Shown here in pieces: positions 1-13,502 of a stretch of 64,000 bases of DNA. The translations under genes were made by a program, and so were the position numbers. Source of the DNA: Notospermus geniculatus (lineage: Eukaryota > Nemertea > Pilidiophora > Heteronemertea > Lineidae); contig NMRB01001188.1 of the NCBI GenBank assembly GCA_002633025.1, forward strand, positions 130,594-194,593, in the 5' to 3' direction. The first letter of the stretch is position 1, and every line of letters starts with the position of its first letter. A model generated the notes under the pieces. The model made no database searches, was not told the DNA's origin, and was given only the letters and a program-made list of their open reading frames with translations.

Positions 1-1289
1 GGCAAGGATGACAAACAGGGTGATCCAATAAAGAAGTTACATCTGAAAAAAAGCTACTCCACATCATTCCTGGTATAATAATAAATATAAAATCATCTGT
101 CGATCAATGTGTTTCACTATGGCGACGGGGATAAAAATGAAAAAAACACTGCCGGTGTAACAGTAAAAATAGTTACCATGTAAAAAATGTCCGCTTCTAT
201 TTTTCAATGACGGATTTAGATGCATGGCTGGCTGTACATGTTCAAACCAACCACCCAGAGAAAATGTAACAACAGGAACTTTTATTCCCAGGACAGTTTT
301 TCCGAGGGACATTCTTTCCTGTCACACCAGGGCTCGAACCACTTCATTGAGAATCAAACACGTATACTAGATCTTTTATGGTTTCTACAATCCGATATTC
401 CAGTTTCGTCTCTGGGGTTCCTTGGGCGTGCTTTGGTGCACCCCCGAGGTCCCATACCACCCAGGTCATGCAACCCAGGTGGGCGAGAGACGGTCTTTGA
501 GACCCTTGTCGCTTGCTGTGCATATTGCTTGTTGCACTTTTGCGACCCTGTCAGAGTCTACATGTCCTGCAGCGTCTGCCTTGGCGATTTGTGGTCCACT
601 GCCAGTTCCTGAACACTCACTGAGCGAGATGGTGCTTAATGGTCATGGCTGAGCCAAAGATGGCCGGTTTCTACTGCCTTTGGCTGCGGTAGTTTAAATC
701 CTTATTTTTATTAAATTAGATGATATTCGCATGACCCTCTGTTTCGCCTCAATATCATCGGGCCATTGACGGAAGCAGACTCTCCTGTCATGAGAGTGAC
801 ATTGGAGTCATTCTCCCACTGCAGAGGCTTTCACACACGCTCCTCTTCGATCATCCACTTGCACTAACTTTGTATGAAGAGGAGCGAGACCAACGAAAAC
901 CCTGCTATGGGAGGATGCGTTGGAGTGGAATATCACCTACTGGTTCAGGAACCACTCTTTGCTAATGAATTTACAGTTTTGTGTTGATTCATTATCTTTT
1001 TTGCATCATCAATCTACCTTTGTTGCTGCTTCCTAATTGAGACGAAGTTACCAGAAAAATCTGCTGACATCTTCTAAGTGAAGTAATTAATTAGTTCATA
1101 AATATCAGAGTAGGAGATCGTTAAAAGGTATCACAGTATCAGTTTACTGCTTAATGAAGCAAGTGAATTGATTATAATCACATGAGCATCCTCTTTCCTG
1201 GAGCTTTTTTAAATCCATAATGTCAAATCTATGTTACTGGGGATGTCACAGTTGGGTGTTGTTGGTGGTTGGTGTAATAACTGTCACAA

Positions 1290-1400
1290 AGGGAACTTGG
1301 CACTTAAAGTGACAGTGTATGCATGAGGTATGCCTCAGTATCCCTCCCCTAGCGGCGGAATTGGGAACCAACTTGATAAGACTGGTGTCCGGCCCAACAC
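1290..1400 (-). repeat. Dispersed repeat family A, copy 1
   Basis: Reverse-complement copy of a segment also found at 3850-3955 and 57945-58035. The shared core reads as a run containing GGTTCCAAATTCCGCCGCC followed by AGGGGAGGG, then ATACTGAGGCATG-like sequence and GTGGCACTTTAA. Three diverged copies in one 64-kb window indicate an interspersed element. No ORF or terminal repeat is evident, so the class is unknown. Confidence 0.75.
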
Positions 1401-1802
1401 ATACAAAAGCAGTGGTAACACCTAGGCTAGGCTGATACAGTGACGAAACCATCCTTTTCATCATTTGAGACTTTCAACGCTCTGTCATAGCGTGACTAAT
1501 CCTTCATCAAGTAAGGTCCCATACTTCAACTCATTCTTATATGTGTGGCAATAGTCTCAATGCCTAATTGGTAACTTTGATCATTCAAATAGATCGATAT
1601 GAACAGTCTTGTTGAGCATGCACAAACGAGGTTACGTCCGCCACCACGAGACAGAAATCTAACGCACAGTGGCGTTTTAACACATGCGACAGGTCTGTTC
1701 AGTTCAGTTCAGTCAGGTTTACATGTACATGTACATGTATTCTCCATCACAAATTTACAAATTTGGAAATCGCAGTTAGAGGTTATATTTGATGTTTTTG
1801 AG

Positions 1803-1930
1803 TAATAATAATAATTACATGTAGGTTAATCATAATAATAATAATTAGGTTAATTATTATTAATGAGTTAATTAATAATGAGGAATAATAATAATTAGGT
1901 TAATCATAACAGTAATAATTAGGTTAATCA
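1803..1930. repeat. AT-rich degenerate tandem repeat
   Basis: Repeating AATAATAATAATTAGGTTAATCAT-type units with about five recurrences of TTAGGTTAAT. It is a microsatellite or minisatellite with no coding potential. Confidence 0.8.
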
Positions 1931-2995
1931 TTGTTGTCTCATTTCCCCTTGTAAGATGAGCTGAGCTAATTCTTCAGAACATACAAGTCCAGGGAGGTCA
2001 TCGTCGGATTGCCTTCCTAATTGGCGAACCCGCCATTACTTGATGCACTCCGACTTATAAGGAATTACTTTATTGCGACAAGATAAAAAGCGTTCAGAAC
2101 AATTAAGCGGATCTTGCCTTTAAAAGTGAATGAAACCTCCTTCCTCGCCCTAAAAACGCTTTCCCGTGAACAGATAAGATTGATCAGCTTCGTACAGGCT
2201 TCTTATGGCTGTTGATAGCAACATCTACCTCGTAGCTGTCATCGTGCGGAAATTAAACGCAGGATCTGAGGATGTTTGTTCATCTTTGGTACAGGTTTCT
2301 GGGGCTGTTACGACCCCCCTCCCTTTGTTTGGCTGTTCTGATCGACAGACACACCCAACTGAGTCTTTGAACATGTCAACATGCATGACAAGTTCATGGC
2401 GGGTACAGGGCGAGGGGCATTCTCCTATCACTTCTGACAGAATGAGACAGGAGCGGAAGTAGGGGAAGAGCACATCAGCAAGACTGCGTTCGGAGTCTAG
2501 TAGCGGTGGGTGGCTGAAACAATGTATTAACCCCACGCGTACCGACAATAGGGAACACCGATCACGCAGACCACGCGAGAATATACGCGTGGGTTTGAAC
2601 TTATAGTACACAGATGCCACCTATTATTCATGACGATTCAAGGTGTGATTGGCCGTGCTTGGTGAACCGCATCTCTCGAACAATGAGCCTCTACAGGTGT
2701 CACATCTGCTCTATAAGTCATCATGTGACCAAATGGTGCTCCCCATTCCGAGGCTTCGTCAGATTATGGGATAGCCTCGACAAAATGTCCGCAAAATAAC
2801 TTGCGATACTACATGTTACGGGTTTTTAACGTGAAACCACTGGATGAAACCACGAAACAAGTCCACAGTTATTTACATTTTTTGTATCCTGCTGACAGTG
2901 TCATGCGCGTAGATTGTGCACGTAGTACATATACATGTACATTACATTGAAATGTCATCACTTATTGCGAATTATACATTGGAATCACTTACATG

Positions 2996-3040
2996 TACAT
3001 GTATTTTTAATGTTAGAGTCTAACATTAAAAATACATGTA
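2996..3040. repeat. 45-bp palindrome (22-bp arms, 1-base spacer)
   Basis: Positions 2996-3017 are the exact reverse complement of 3019-3040, with a single G at 3018 between the arms. The arms are AT-rich and include the TACATGTA motif that is common in this window. It could form a hairpin or cruciform and is probably a small inverted-repeat element or a remnant of one. Confidence 0.85.
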
Positions 3041-3209
3041 AGTGAGTTAATTTTAGTATTTAAATGTCAAACTGCTTTGCCGACAAGTAATTAGTAATGT
3101 TCTGAAGGTCAGCAATGTTTGTATTGTGGTGAGCCCAGGCCATAAGGTCTTGTGTTGGAAAACACGAAAGGGTAGAAGTCATCCCTTGATGCGTGGTTCC
3201 ACTCATCCT

Positions 3210-3435
3210 GAGGGTATCAGTCCTACGTCACGGCGCACGAAATTTGCGGTGACGGAGGAAGCCATTCGGAACTTGCGAAGGCAACTGCTCGGCAATTTTC
3301 GTAGACACTCGCATTTCCCCTCGGACACAATTCCAAGGCAGCCATCTTGAATGCGAAACGATTCCCTTGCGTTTCTGTGGGTTTGGATGCGGTCGCCTCA
3401 TCACACCTGCAGCACCCTACGCATGAACCAACTAG
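3210..3435 (+). repeat. Dispersed repeat family B, copy 1
   Basis: About 200 bp matching 31114-31300 in reverse orientation. Both copies contain a GGCAGCCATCTTGAATG-type segment (with a YY1-like GCCATCTT site), a Cys- and Arg-coding-looking stretch and an end reading CACACCTGCAGCACCCTAC. Local open frames in both orientations are repeat-derived, not genes. Confidence 0.75.
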
Positions 3436-3849
3436 GTCACACAAAAACGTTGCGTTATTGGATCAATAATTGGCAGATTGCGTGAGATACCGGTACGTTT
3501 ATATATAATATGCCTCAACTTATCCAACAAATAAGGCTGAACATCTTAACAGGCCAAAATTCGGCCAAAATAGTCCCACGGTCCTAACGCCGGTGTCACG
3601 TGGATTTGTTGATAAACAAAATGGCTGCCGAGGTGAAATGCGCCACCCAGTGGACAGATAAGCAGTTCGTCTCAGGTCGTTCCGAATGGGAGGGAGCGAG
3701 CATCAAAGCGCCACCTTTATGCAACCAACCTCGTATGGTTGCTCGACAAGATTATTCAAATATGAATGATCAAGTTACCAATTAAAAGAATGAGTTGAGG
3801 CAAGGTACATGTACCTTATACTTGATAGAGAACTTCTCAAGTGATGAAA

Positions 3850-3955
3850 ATGATGGGGTGGACAGAACACCAGTCTTATCATGTTGGTTCCAAATTCCGC
3901 CGCCAGGGGAGGGATACTGAGGCATGCTTACAGTGGCACTTTAAGAGCCCATGAT
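3850..3955 (+). repeat. Dispersed repeat family A, copy 2
   Basis: Direct-orientation copy of the segment at 57945-58035 and inverted relative to 1290-1400. It begins with ACACCAGTCTTATCATGTTG and ends near GTGGCACTTTAAGAG. Confidence 0.75.
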
Positions 3956-5609
3956 TACCTAGCTGGATGGTTCCACTGCCATTGTCAATTTCAACGGGCA
4001 CGCGAAACCTACCCGATGAGCCGACACGATATTCGATGATCAAAAGATTCAATCATCCGATTTTCATCTTAGTTCATTGATTTCTGTTGCAAGGTACTGG
4101 ATGATCCGTAGGACGCTTTTTAGGCGGGGCCACATTCTTTCCTTTTCCATCATGTTCGTTCTATCATATTCTTAAAGGCACTGGCTAAATCGCAAAAATG
4201 TTGAGAATACTTTAAGACGCAAGCAAAAGAAAATTAGAGTCTATACATCACGATCTTCTACTAACTTTTTTTTCAAAGCATGGTGCATTACTACGTTTAA
4301 TGAAAAATAGCCCCGGAATTTATTACTGACGAAATGCGACGTCTTTGAATTTTTCAGCAATGATATTATTGTATGGTTCTTTTTGTACTTTAGGAATCAT
4401 CTCCGCCTAATGTACGCTTCTATCTCGTATCACGACCCTTTTCTGATAAATTTCTTTCACTTATTTCTCTACACGACAGATATCAGTTTTTCCCGGTGCC
4501 ATTTTTCACGCTTGATTTCCATGGAAACGTTTCAGTGGCCTTTTACTGTGCTCTATCGTAGAGTACGCCATCACAACATACTATAGAAAGTGAGAATCAG
4601 AATTGACATTTCTGAATAATCATTTCGTTCTCTGATTACTAAATTTATCATCTAATAAATCATAACCTTGCCTGCCGATAACTTCCCCGCTTCGGCTGCC
4701 GAAAGATCTGGAATCTATTTGATATTTGATTTGATATTTGATATTTATTCAGACCAACACAATCAACAAATAATGGATACAACGAATAAGAGAAGAAAAT
4801 ATCATGGTCTGGGATACAACCAAGATCAAAGGTAGATCGCTAACGGTTGTACCCCATGACAAGGTGAATGAAATAAAATGAATTGAAAGGAGTACAATGA
4901 CATACACTGACGCGATGACGGCTACTATAAATGAAGAAATACAAATTAAAGAGGATTAAAATTTACATGAGCACAAACGTANCACAGGTGTTACTTCAAA
5001 TGAACACACTCCCACTGATTACATGTATGGCTTACGACACAGCCATTTTAACATACCATCAGAGGTCATTGTTGTGTGCATGTGCACTCTAAGCACCATC
5101 TACTAAACCAAAATATAGCCATGAATACATCAAGTGAAGAATACTCTATAATACAATACAGCAACAATCCAACATATACAGAACATCAATGTCACATACA
5201 CTTTTCGTTGTTGATCTACCGTAGTCTCAAAAATTAAGCAGTTTGGTAAAAAAATAGATGTTTTGAAATCATTTCATACGTGATGGAGTTTTAGTATAAT
5301 GAAAATAGCAGTATGTGATTTTATAGATGATTGACTTGATAATGTGAATACTGAATACATACGTAAATGTATTTGTAAAAGACAAATTTCAGAGCATTTC
5401 TCATAATTCACTTTGGCGGTCTTAGTATTTGCTCCCTAAGGTTGGGACCTTTAGGGAGCCACATTGATCAAGATGGTATGGAATCCCATTTCCTCATCCT
5501 GAATTTTCAGGGTCTGGGCCAAAGCTCCTCCTCTTGCACTTTGGGGAGTGTAGGGACCGTACAGACCAAGTTTTACGTGATTCCCCAGGCAATGAAGGCA
5601 ATCAAGGGC

Positions 5610-5728
5610 TCATATGAATAAAGACTATCAAATGCTTTACCTTCAGATTTGTACAGCATCGCCTAGTGCATTTGTATTGCAAAATTCAAGTACACGTAAA
5701 AGCATTTACTAGTCTTTATTCATATTAC
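5610..5728. mobile_element. Inverted-repeat (MITE-like) element
   Basis: The left end, around ATATGAATAAAGACTATCAA, is repeated in inverted orientation at the right end, around AGTCTTTATTCATAT. Non-coding DNA lies between. The size and structure fit a non-autonomous DNA transposon; no transposase is visible. Confidence 0.65.
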
Positions 5729-5804
5729 CAATTGAGTCTTGTTGGATTTGTCCATCAGTGTTATTACAAAGATACGTGGGACAAACTCCTATACGATGTA
5801 CGTG

Positions 5805-5945
5805 TCAGAGTGGTGGAGTGGAAACATCAGTGCCTGTCACCTCTGAAGGTTCAGGGTTCAATCCCTGGTCAGGCCCATCCTGCATGTGATAGAGAGCGAG
5901 ACCTCTTGAAGTGACAGTGCAGGATTTCTCCAGGCTCTCTGTTTT
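5805..5945 (+). mobile_element. tRNA-derived SINE-like sequence
   Basis: It starts with a box-A-like GAGTGGTGGAGTGGAAAC and has a clear box-B GGTTCAGGGTTCAATCCC about 35 bases later. It does not fold into a complete tRNA, so I call it a SINE head rather than a tRNA gene. Confidence 0.6.
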
Positions 5946-8008
5946 TTCCAGCTATGCATGAAGAGCAGTCTACAATGTTATCAACAGAGCTAGTGTAGCT
6001 CTCAATTCAATAATTTAGATGGTTTGGTAACCATGACACAAGGTGATTCACATCTCATTCTCATTGTAAGAATCATTTCTGTCATCAGTTAACGAGTACA
6101 CATGTTATTCATTACATTCCCATGCATGGCTGCTGACCCGATCAGGACCCCTGTTCCCAGTTAACTTAACAACGGCTTCGGGAACATGGGTCCTGGTCAA
6201 TACCAGGGTCAGATTCCAGTGTAATCAATACATTTATACAACTGATACTACTGATTGTTACCTGCATGGTTGGTTACACATTGAATTACTCGAGTATTTT
6301 GTGATTGGAAACAACTGCTTGTCGTGGGATATCGTTTTTCATGAAATCCTGCAGGTTTGAGTCTTCCAGCTTTTCAGATCCCATGATATTTCGAGGTCAC
6401 ACTTGCACGCTAGAGGTTACTGATCAAAATCTCCGAGATACGACCTCGAACCCCATGAGCAGTCGTCCTGGGGACCAGACTGGAGGTCATGATGCCCATT
6501 TCAATTTGTGGAAGGAGTCTGTTCATGTGTGGTTTTGAAGAACACAGCATTTTATATTTTTTTCTTCAAATTGTTCAGCTCTATTTAAATATTTCCACAT
6601 CCACATATATCAGGTGCATGCAAGCAATCCAGAACGACCACTCGGATTTCGTCTTCATTATCAACTGTTTATGCATCTTTTCCTAAGGGCCTCAAAAGAG
6701 ATAAGATTCAACAGCCTCTCTCTTCAAGAGAACATATATATTCATGAAGACAGTGAGTGTCTGACCAAGTAATAGTGGCCTTTTATAACCCATCCCATCC
6801 CGAGCACAATGATATAAACATAAACACTTAATGTATACCAAAACATAACATTTGATTACGTTACTCCACATTCATTGGACTAGACAAGAGAAACAGGTGA
6901 AAATACACGAATATTCCAGGTTTTTAGAACCCTTCACTGCTCGTGGCGATTCCATTAGAAACACAATTATGCACATGATTGAGAAAGGACAGTAAACTCT
7001 GTCACATAGGTATTCACTGGGAAGCACTCAGTGACAGCTTTTCAATGCTACCTATTTGATAGGGTTGATGTTCAGTTTCAGTCTTTTTTACAAGGATAAC
7101 CCATGGCAGTGAAAGAGTTACCAGTACTGTACCAGGCCATTATCCTGGGATTACCATTCCTGGGGGCATGTACTGCATGCATTATGTGGAGGCCCCAAAA
7201 AACTGGCCCTGCAAAGAACTTTAAAATTGAAGGCACCGTTTCTTTTGGCTGAACATAGTGATGCAATGAACTCTTCTCTTAAATTATTGTCCATTGACCA
7301 CTGACTGTCAACAATTGTTTTGAACTTGATTCACATGAATGAGCATTACGTGTCGTCATGATAACTGACAAACTTTCTACTACACACAATCTACAACAGA
7401 TTTTATCCTCTTCACTACTAACCAGATTTGTGGGCAGTGATATAATTGTGCGAGTGCCAAAATGGCCAAGAACCCAACCTACAGACGTGATATGACCAGG
7501 TCAGGGAATCAGAGTAGAGCCACCTATGGTCAAATGTTCAAACTAACAAACAGAGTCAACTAACAGTTATGTTTCCTCATATAGGCCTAAATGCAGATCA
7601 GGCATCCCCTGGCAACCAATTCCATCACCCATCAAGGAACTGGCATTGTGGCCTCTGTCCTGCCAAAATTTCATACTCAAATAGCAGCAATGAATCCTTG
7701 GATAGTTACTACTCACACTACAGTTACCTACAAATTCAATCATGTTAATGGAACTTCATTTGGAAGTACTTGAGTAAATAAGAATACAGTAGTGCACACT
7801 CTATTATTTTAAAATGTCTACTTGGAAGTTTTTTCACTGTAGTAGCCAGGCAAATGGAAATGGCGAAAACAAGGAGGGCATACAAATCCTTGGGTATTCC
7901 AAAGGTCACATCAAACAAATTGAAGGTTATTCAACAAACAGGCCATGCAAGCAGTATTAGAACAGCCCTTGCGATGTCATTTCTATTCAGGCGATACTAG
8001 ACATGTCG

Positions 8009-10521
8009 TCAGTCTACATTCTCTATGCCATCGCCGTGGATATGCCGACTCTCGCCATGTTTCAACACAAAGAAGTCGTTCTCAGGGAGATGCTTGCTCT
8101 CCAAAGCTTCTTTCAGTTTACGGGGAGGCTCCAAGTAGAACTGAAATACGAAACAGGTCGTGGCGTGAGGAGCTTCTTCAAGGGAGGCAACTGAAAGGAC
8201 TGGGGAAGTCTATACAGAAATGATGAGCTCATCAATCACACATGCCACCTCTGCCAGCTGAATACCCTTAACACCTGGGTGAGGAAATTATGAAGAAGAG
8301 ACTACCGGTAACCGCAAGTCTTATGCTGATGGCCGGAATCAAACCAAAACCTCCCTGACCATTAGTCAGAGACCCAGGCCATTACACCACTGCAATATCA
8401 TAATTCGCATCTCAGAGCGTGCCAACATTTGCCATATGACCGGAGCCTTGGTATTTCATATAAGATTCATGAGTTACTCACCTCGTGAGCCAGAGCAAAC
8501 GTGCCCCAGTGAATACCAACAGACTTCTTAGCTTTGACATCTTGGTGGATTTGAACAGCGCCCTCTGGATCGACATGTTGGTACTTCATGAACCATCTGC
8601 AATGAAAATGTACATGTAGATCATTACGGTACAATGTAGCTGAGCAGATTACAAGTTAAAACCTACATGTAAGTGTCAGACTTGGCCTCATGTTTTGGCC
8701 ATACCATTATAAACTTTTAAATCTCATATTGGAACCTACCTCGGCTCATAGGCACCAATCGGAATAGCTGCTAAATCAAACGGACCATATTTTTTCCCAA
8801 TTTGATCGAAGGCACAACAATACCCCGTGTCGCCCGCGAAGAAGAACTTATTGTTCGGCCCAATCACAGTCCAACTACCCCATAAAACCTGCAAAACAAA
8901 CAAGATGTCAGCTGCAAAGTTGATACAAATATGCAAACAAAGCAAATGGAAATGAACTGGAATCCTTATAGAATGAAATATTCTTTCCAACGTAGAAGTC
9001 AAAGCCTTGCCGTTTGACAATGTTATCTTTTGCACACACCCTACAACAGATTTTTTTCAAAGATGATACAAACCTGATTCTCATCCAGTGCAGTTCTACG
9101 ACACCAGTGCTGGGCGGGTGTGAAGACAAATTTCACTTCCGAATGCTCAGGGATACAATTCTCATCCCACCAGTCCAGCTCAATGACATTGTCACAGCCA
9201 ACATTATACATCCAATTTGCCAAACCCATCGGAACGAACCACCGAGTCTCTGATCCAAATCTAGCATTCAGTAGCTGCACACTGTGATAGTCCAAATGAT
9301 CGTAATGTGTATGACTGATGAGAACAGCATCTATTTTTGGCAAATCGTGAATGGTGCAAGGGACCTCACGGAAACGTTTCGGTCCAAAATATGGTATGGG
9401 TGAACAACGCTCACTGAAAACAGGATCTGTGAGTATGTTGAGTCCGTCAAATTGGACAAGCACGGTCGCATGACCTAACCAGGTCACTTTAACTCCATTG
9501 GGAGGAGGATAGCGCTCGAATTCTGGGGTGACGATAGGCAGGGTCTGATCCAGTTCCTAGAAGAGAAAAATGTCAGTTAATTTTACCCATTTCAGTCCAG
9601 GATTTTTTGTATGGGTTCGCTAAAATTCCAAGTCTCAGAATGAGAAAGCCATTGAAAACAGCATCATGATGCCAATTGCGATGAAAATCTTTCGCATTCT
9701 ACATCATGATGTCTGCTGTCTGGCTAGGGAATCAACACTGAAGTGGTCAAGGCTGATGAAAAGGCAATAACAAACGCAAAAAACTTCATTGAGCTGGAAA
9801 GTGTCAGGGCCTCAATGCTCATTATATCCAACATGCACAATTTCAAGTTTCATTTTATCTGAGAAACTGCACAGACCTCTTTTGATGGAATCCGACTGTT
9901 GTCTTTGGATGTCATCTTCCACATGATAGCATTTCCAAGCGTGACAGCCTTCCATGTCGACCACGGGTTTACAAACCGCCCCCTACGATGGACTGAGTAC
10001 GTCACATCTGGGTCAGACTTGTCACTCGCCGTTGATATTGTTGGTGGTTTGGGCTTCCGTTTGCCATTTTTGTTGTTCTCGTCTTTTACATTTGAAGCCA
10101 TGTTGATCAAGCTGGTAACATACCTGTAAAGTTCAGGAAAATAATGCAAATTGTGGGTCACTGGTTAACCGTGTCAACGTTTCCACTGCTTGCAAAGATA
10201 TCTTAACACCCATTGGAAGTTCCTGAAGACACTTGGGTTGTCAGATTGGTGCAGTAGAAAGAGCACATCAATTGACTCGAAGGTTGTGGGTTTGATTCCC
10301 AGTTGTACTCAACATTCAGGAGACAGGAGTTGTCATACCACTCTTATTATTATTTCCTCTGGCATTTTGGTGTTCATCAATCTAACTGATATCATCTTTA
10401 ATTGAGTAACTCTCAACTCTCTCCCATTCCACATCTCCTTACAAGCACCAACCAAAAGAAATTACCCGATGATCCCAGCGGCAGCAGCAATCAGGGCAAT
10501 GCGGTACTTCAGTTCAACCAT
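8009..10521 (-). CDS. NAPEPLD: N-acyl-phosphatidylethanolamine-hydrolysing phospholipase D
   Basis: This zinc enzyme of the metallo-beta-lactamase fold releases N-acylethanolamines (anandamide-type lipids) and phosphatidic acid from N-acyl-PE at membranes. Coding exons, read 5' to 3', are 10521-10466, 10123-9877, 9556-9074, 8888-8740, 8596-8482 and 8140-8009. All phases agree and total 1,182 nt, giving 393 residues, the same length as the vertebrate enzyme. Visible motifs are WLGHATVLV, the metal-binding HTHYDH (about 9294-9320), FAGDTGYC, the HWGTF segment and a C-terminal [11 protein letters not shown]. The first exon codes for [19 protein letters not shown] and joins in frame to YVTSLI, making one hydrophobic helix that looks like a membrane anchor. 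Translation could also begin at the internal Met at 10101 without this helix. Introns carry tRNA-like SINE sequence. Identification of the enzyme is secure; the exact start is less so. Confidence 0.94.
8325..8402 (-). mobile_element. tRNA-like SINE head in NAPEPLD intron
   Basis: On the minus strand the segment carries a box-A-like GTGGTGTAATGGCCTGGGTC and a box-B-like GGTTTTGGTTTGATTCC. It sits in the last intron of NAPEPLD. Confidence 0.5.
10234..10330 (+). mobile_element. tRNA-like SINE in NAPEPLD first intron
   Basis: It has TTGGTGCAGTAGAAAGAGCA followed by box-B GTGGGTTTGATTCCCAG. It resembles the copy at 27030-27120, which shares the GAAGGTTGTGGGTT(T/C)-type centre and a GTAC end. Confidence 0.55.
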
Positions 10522-13502
10522 GAACACACAAACTTCAACTTGGGCTAATACTTCTTTTATCTTAATCTGCCAAAAAAGAGGTCTTAAATTGTCTAATGGG
10601 AATTCTCTATGGCCTTGAAATTCAGCATCAGTATTCTCCATCGCCAAACAACCTGCACATCGTGTGTTAATTGATATGCTTAGACTACATGTAGGCCTAC
10701 ACACTATAACACAACTGAGGCACAAAGGACACTTTCATTTTCACTTTAAAAAAGTTAAAACACTTTCATTTTCACTTCAAAACACTTTCATTTTCACTCT
10801 GATATGACTGACTGTGATTTGTGGACTTGTCGAGGATGGAACTCAATCAATGCAAGATGCTGTCTTTTTCCCTTTCAATGTTGACGACGAGCGTAGTTAC
10901 ATCATTACTCAGCAGGACATCCTTCCACAGCCCACACTCGCTGCCTGCATGCAGACTAGGCCCAGATCCACTACCCATCATGCTCATGTATCATGTAATG
11001 TACAACTGCTCTCTGTACTCTCTCTCTGCACATGAGCCTAGGCCTACGTGCACTGCTGCTGCTGCTGCAGTGTGAGTCACGAATGCTGCAGACTGACATT
11101 TTCGGTGATTTTGACAGCAGAATCATGCAGAAAAAGTCAGATAAAAGCATGTAATTCACACAATAAACACCATCGTATACAAAACATGAAGATGTATTAC
11201 CGTCGTTTTATATCTATTGCTGACACTAAGCTACCATTTGTTCAACAGTTTTACCCTACATGGGTTGAAATTCGTGATTTATTCGAGAGAAACCCTCCCA
11301 GGCTGAGTCAAAATCTGCAATCCATGATGATTGACTTCAGATTGGGTTATCTTGATTGAATTGCTGGAATGACGTCGAGTCTTGTCTGGCCGATGATGAC
11401 GTCACGAGACTGAATATTCCGTGGTACACTGGTTCCATTCTTTGCCGCCACACTCCCGCGGCGCTCATTGTACCCAGCGGTTAACTCCATCCTGCTGATA
11501 TCAGATCCAAAGAAATAGCACTAAAATTGACACACAACGTGATAATATACAGGAAGTCAACTTCCAGATTTTGCAAATTTTCGACCCCAACCGGGGTCTT
11601 CTTCAGGCTGGCACTTAACAGTACAAGACTCTAGAATAGACTGAGCTGATATCAGCAGGGTTCTTAATCTTAGCGCTCGTTCCCCATCCTGAGAACAGCA
11701 GGGGTTCTAAACGCCCGCTCCCTTCATCACCGCACACAAACGTTTGTGTGCAGTGACAAAAAGGGAAAGAGTGTTCTACGGCAGGACGGTATAACCCGGA
11801 TGGCTGGCCCCACCTAAAACATCGCGGGCTGATCTAATTCTAACCCCAACCGATCACTCACCCCTCCTTGCACCCTCCTTCAGGCCCCGCCTTCAGGCAT
11901 CATCTTCTATCAACCGTCCCGTCTGCAAAGCTAGTTAGGCGTATTCGTAGGCCCTACTGAAATTGGCGCCAGGCGATAGACGGCGCTGAGCACAACCACA
12001 AAGATCGCACGCCGGGGAATATTGATCAAATCGTCAAATATCCCGCAATAATACTAGTATCACATTCTGATCGCGCCATCGGCCTTCATCAAATGGTATG
12101 TTCATCATCCTATATCATTATAATATGTGGAGCAAACATTTTTTTACAATCAACCAGAATTCAAGAAATAGTGAAATGACTTACATACTGTCGGCCAGCT
12201 CCGTCCGCGCGAGCAGACGTCGAGAGCCGCGAGGTTTTCCATTGCTTGGTTACGGGTCCCGCTCAAATGAGATGACGAATCAGATTGCTCGACCCAAATT
12301 CTTCGGCTATCCCGCAATGGTCATTTTCCACACACGACGAAAGTTGTCCTTTTGGCGCGCTTGATCCCAATCATGTACAGGGGCGGATCCAGGATTTGGT
12401 AAGAGGGGGCGCGCTGTGCTACACTGAAATCTGCGGTGAACTTCAAAGATTTACTCCCAATTCCGGAATTTCACAGTCGATTTTACAGATTTGTTGGCCA
12501 AAAGGGAGGCGCCCCCCCCCTGGATCCGCGCCTGATGAATACGAGTCGCTAATGGTGCCGCGCGTTGGTATCAGTCCGTGCTCTACCGGTTCATACCTGG
12601 AAACTAACCACACAAAAAGCCTCCTGCATCGTTTTCTCCGCTGTGGATGATCGGGGAAAGCATATTTTGTGTGACAATATGTCTCTTTTGTGCAAAAATA
12701 ATGAAAATTTTGGCAAAAAAGACGACATTTTTCAGCGGTAGCCGTCGGGACAAATTACAAATGTTTATTGTTACTAGTAGATCATATAAACTTTGGAATA
12801 GAAATAAGAGAAGAAAAGAGGAGGATAAACAGGAAGGGATCTAAGGAATGTACCCTTAATATACTGCTATTAGGAAGGAACATGCGGGCCTGCGGACATG
12901 CGGGCGGTGGAAGCAAATCTATCTTTCATTCTCAAGCTTGAGACCTACCAAAAACCAATAGTTCAGAATCAACTCAACACGGTCGTGCTTCGTGGATCTG
13001 AATCAGGCACGTCGCAGTACACGTGAGTTGACCGGATAAAAATAGCTCAAGGCAATACCCTGACACGATTCCAGGAATAACCTCGATTCCAACCACAGCA
13101 GTGGCCATTTGTGCACAAGTGTTGGCCATTTTACGCGCACGTGTCTATGGAAGCGAGGTTAGCACCTGTATGTCACTTTAATATGCACATAAATTACTAC
13201 GTCGTCAGTACACGTTAACCGCAGCATGACTGAAACGTGTGTATAAACGTGCACGAAACAATAAGATAGTAAGGTTTGAGAGTTCATATGCTGTTTGGAT
13301 TTTAGCTGAGATACATGTGAATAATAAAGCGGGCGGTTTGTCCCCTCCCTCCAAAGGATATTTCGTCTTGGTTTTGTTTTTCGGAAGGGATGCAGTGTAG
13401 CCCCATTCGGCTCGTTCTGTGGATGACCGTTTATCACTTTAACTGCGCTCATTCGAGTTATACTCACTCTAAGGACTAGAAAAAGAAAGAAAAAGTGGCC
13501 TT
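10522..13502. other. Intergenic region between two divergent genes
   Basis: It separates the divergently transcribed NAPEPLD (-) and bHLH gene (+), so promoters and 5' UTR exons of both probably lie here. I could not place them. It contains a short tandem CACTTTCATTTTCACT repeat (10725-10800) and an inverted-repeat element at 12378-12536. I found no convincing coding exon; the open frames around 11048-11359 and 12098-12844 lack splice context or recognisable composition. Confidence 0.55.
12378..12536. mobile_element. MITE-like element, GGGGCGGATCCAGG family
   Basis: The ends read CAGGGGCGGATCCAGG and CCTGGATCCGCGCCTG, imperfect inverted repeats with an internal run of G on one side and C on the other. 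Related copies or pieces lie at 22437-22592, 31455-31600 and 36058-36115; several share the internal TTTACAGATTTGTTGGCC. Confidence 0.75.

Larger units (their letters stand above)
1..8008. other. Gene-free repeat-rich region
   Basis: I see no exon chain with splice sites and a recognisable product here. The open frames are short and look random. The stretch holds AT-rich simple repeats (1803-1930), a 45-bp palindrome (2996-3040), dispersed repeats at 1290-1400, 3210-3435 and 3850-3955, an inverted-repeat element at 5610-5728, a tRNA-like SINE at 5805-5945 and a hairpin at 6128-6215. The part nearest 8008 may include the 3' UTR of the neighbouring NAPE-PLD gene, but I found no clear polyadenylation signal on the minus strand. 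Confidence 0.6.

Noticed and set aside
2225-2620. Minus-strand 131-residue frame
   Set aside because: No domain, no repeat of codon pattern in neighbours, and overlapping open frames on the other strand; not distinguishable from chance.
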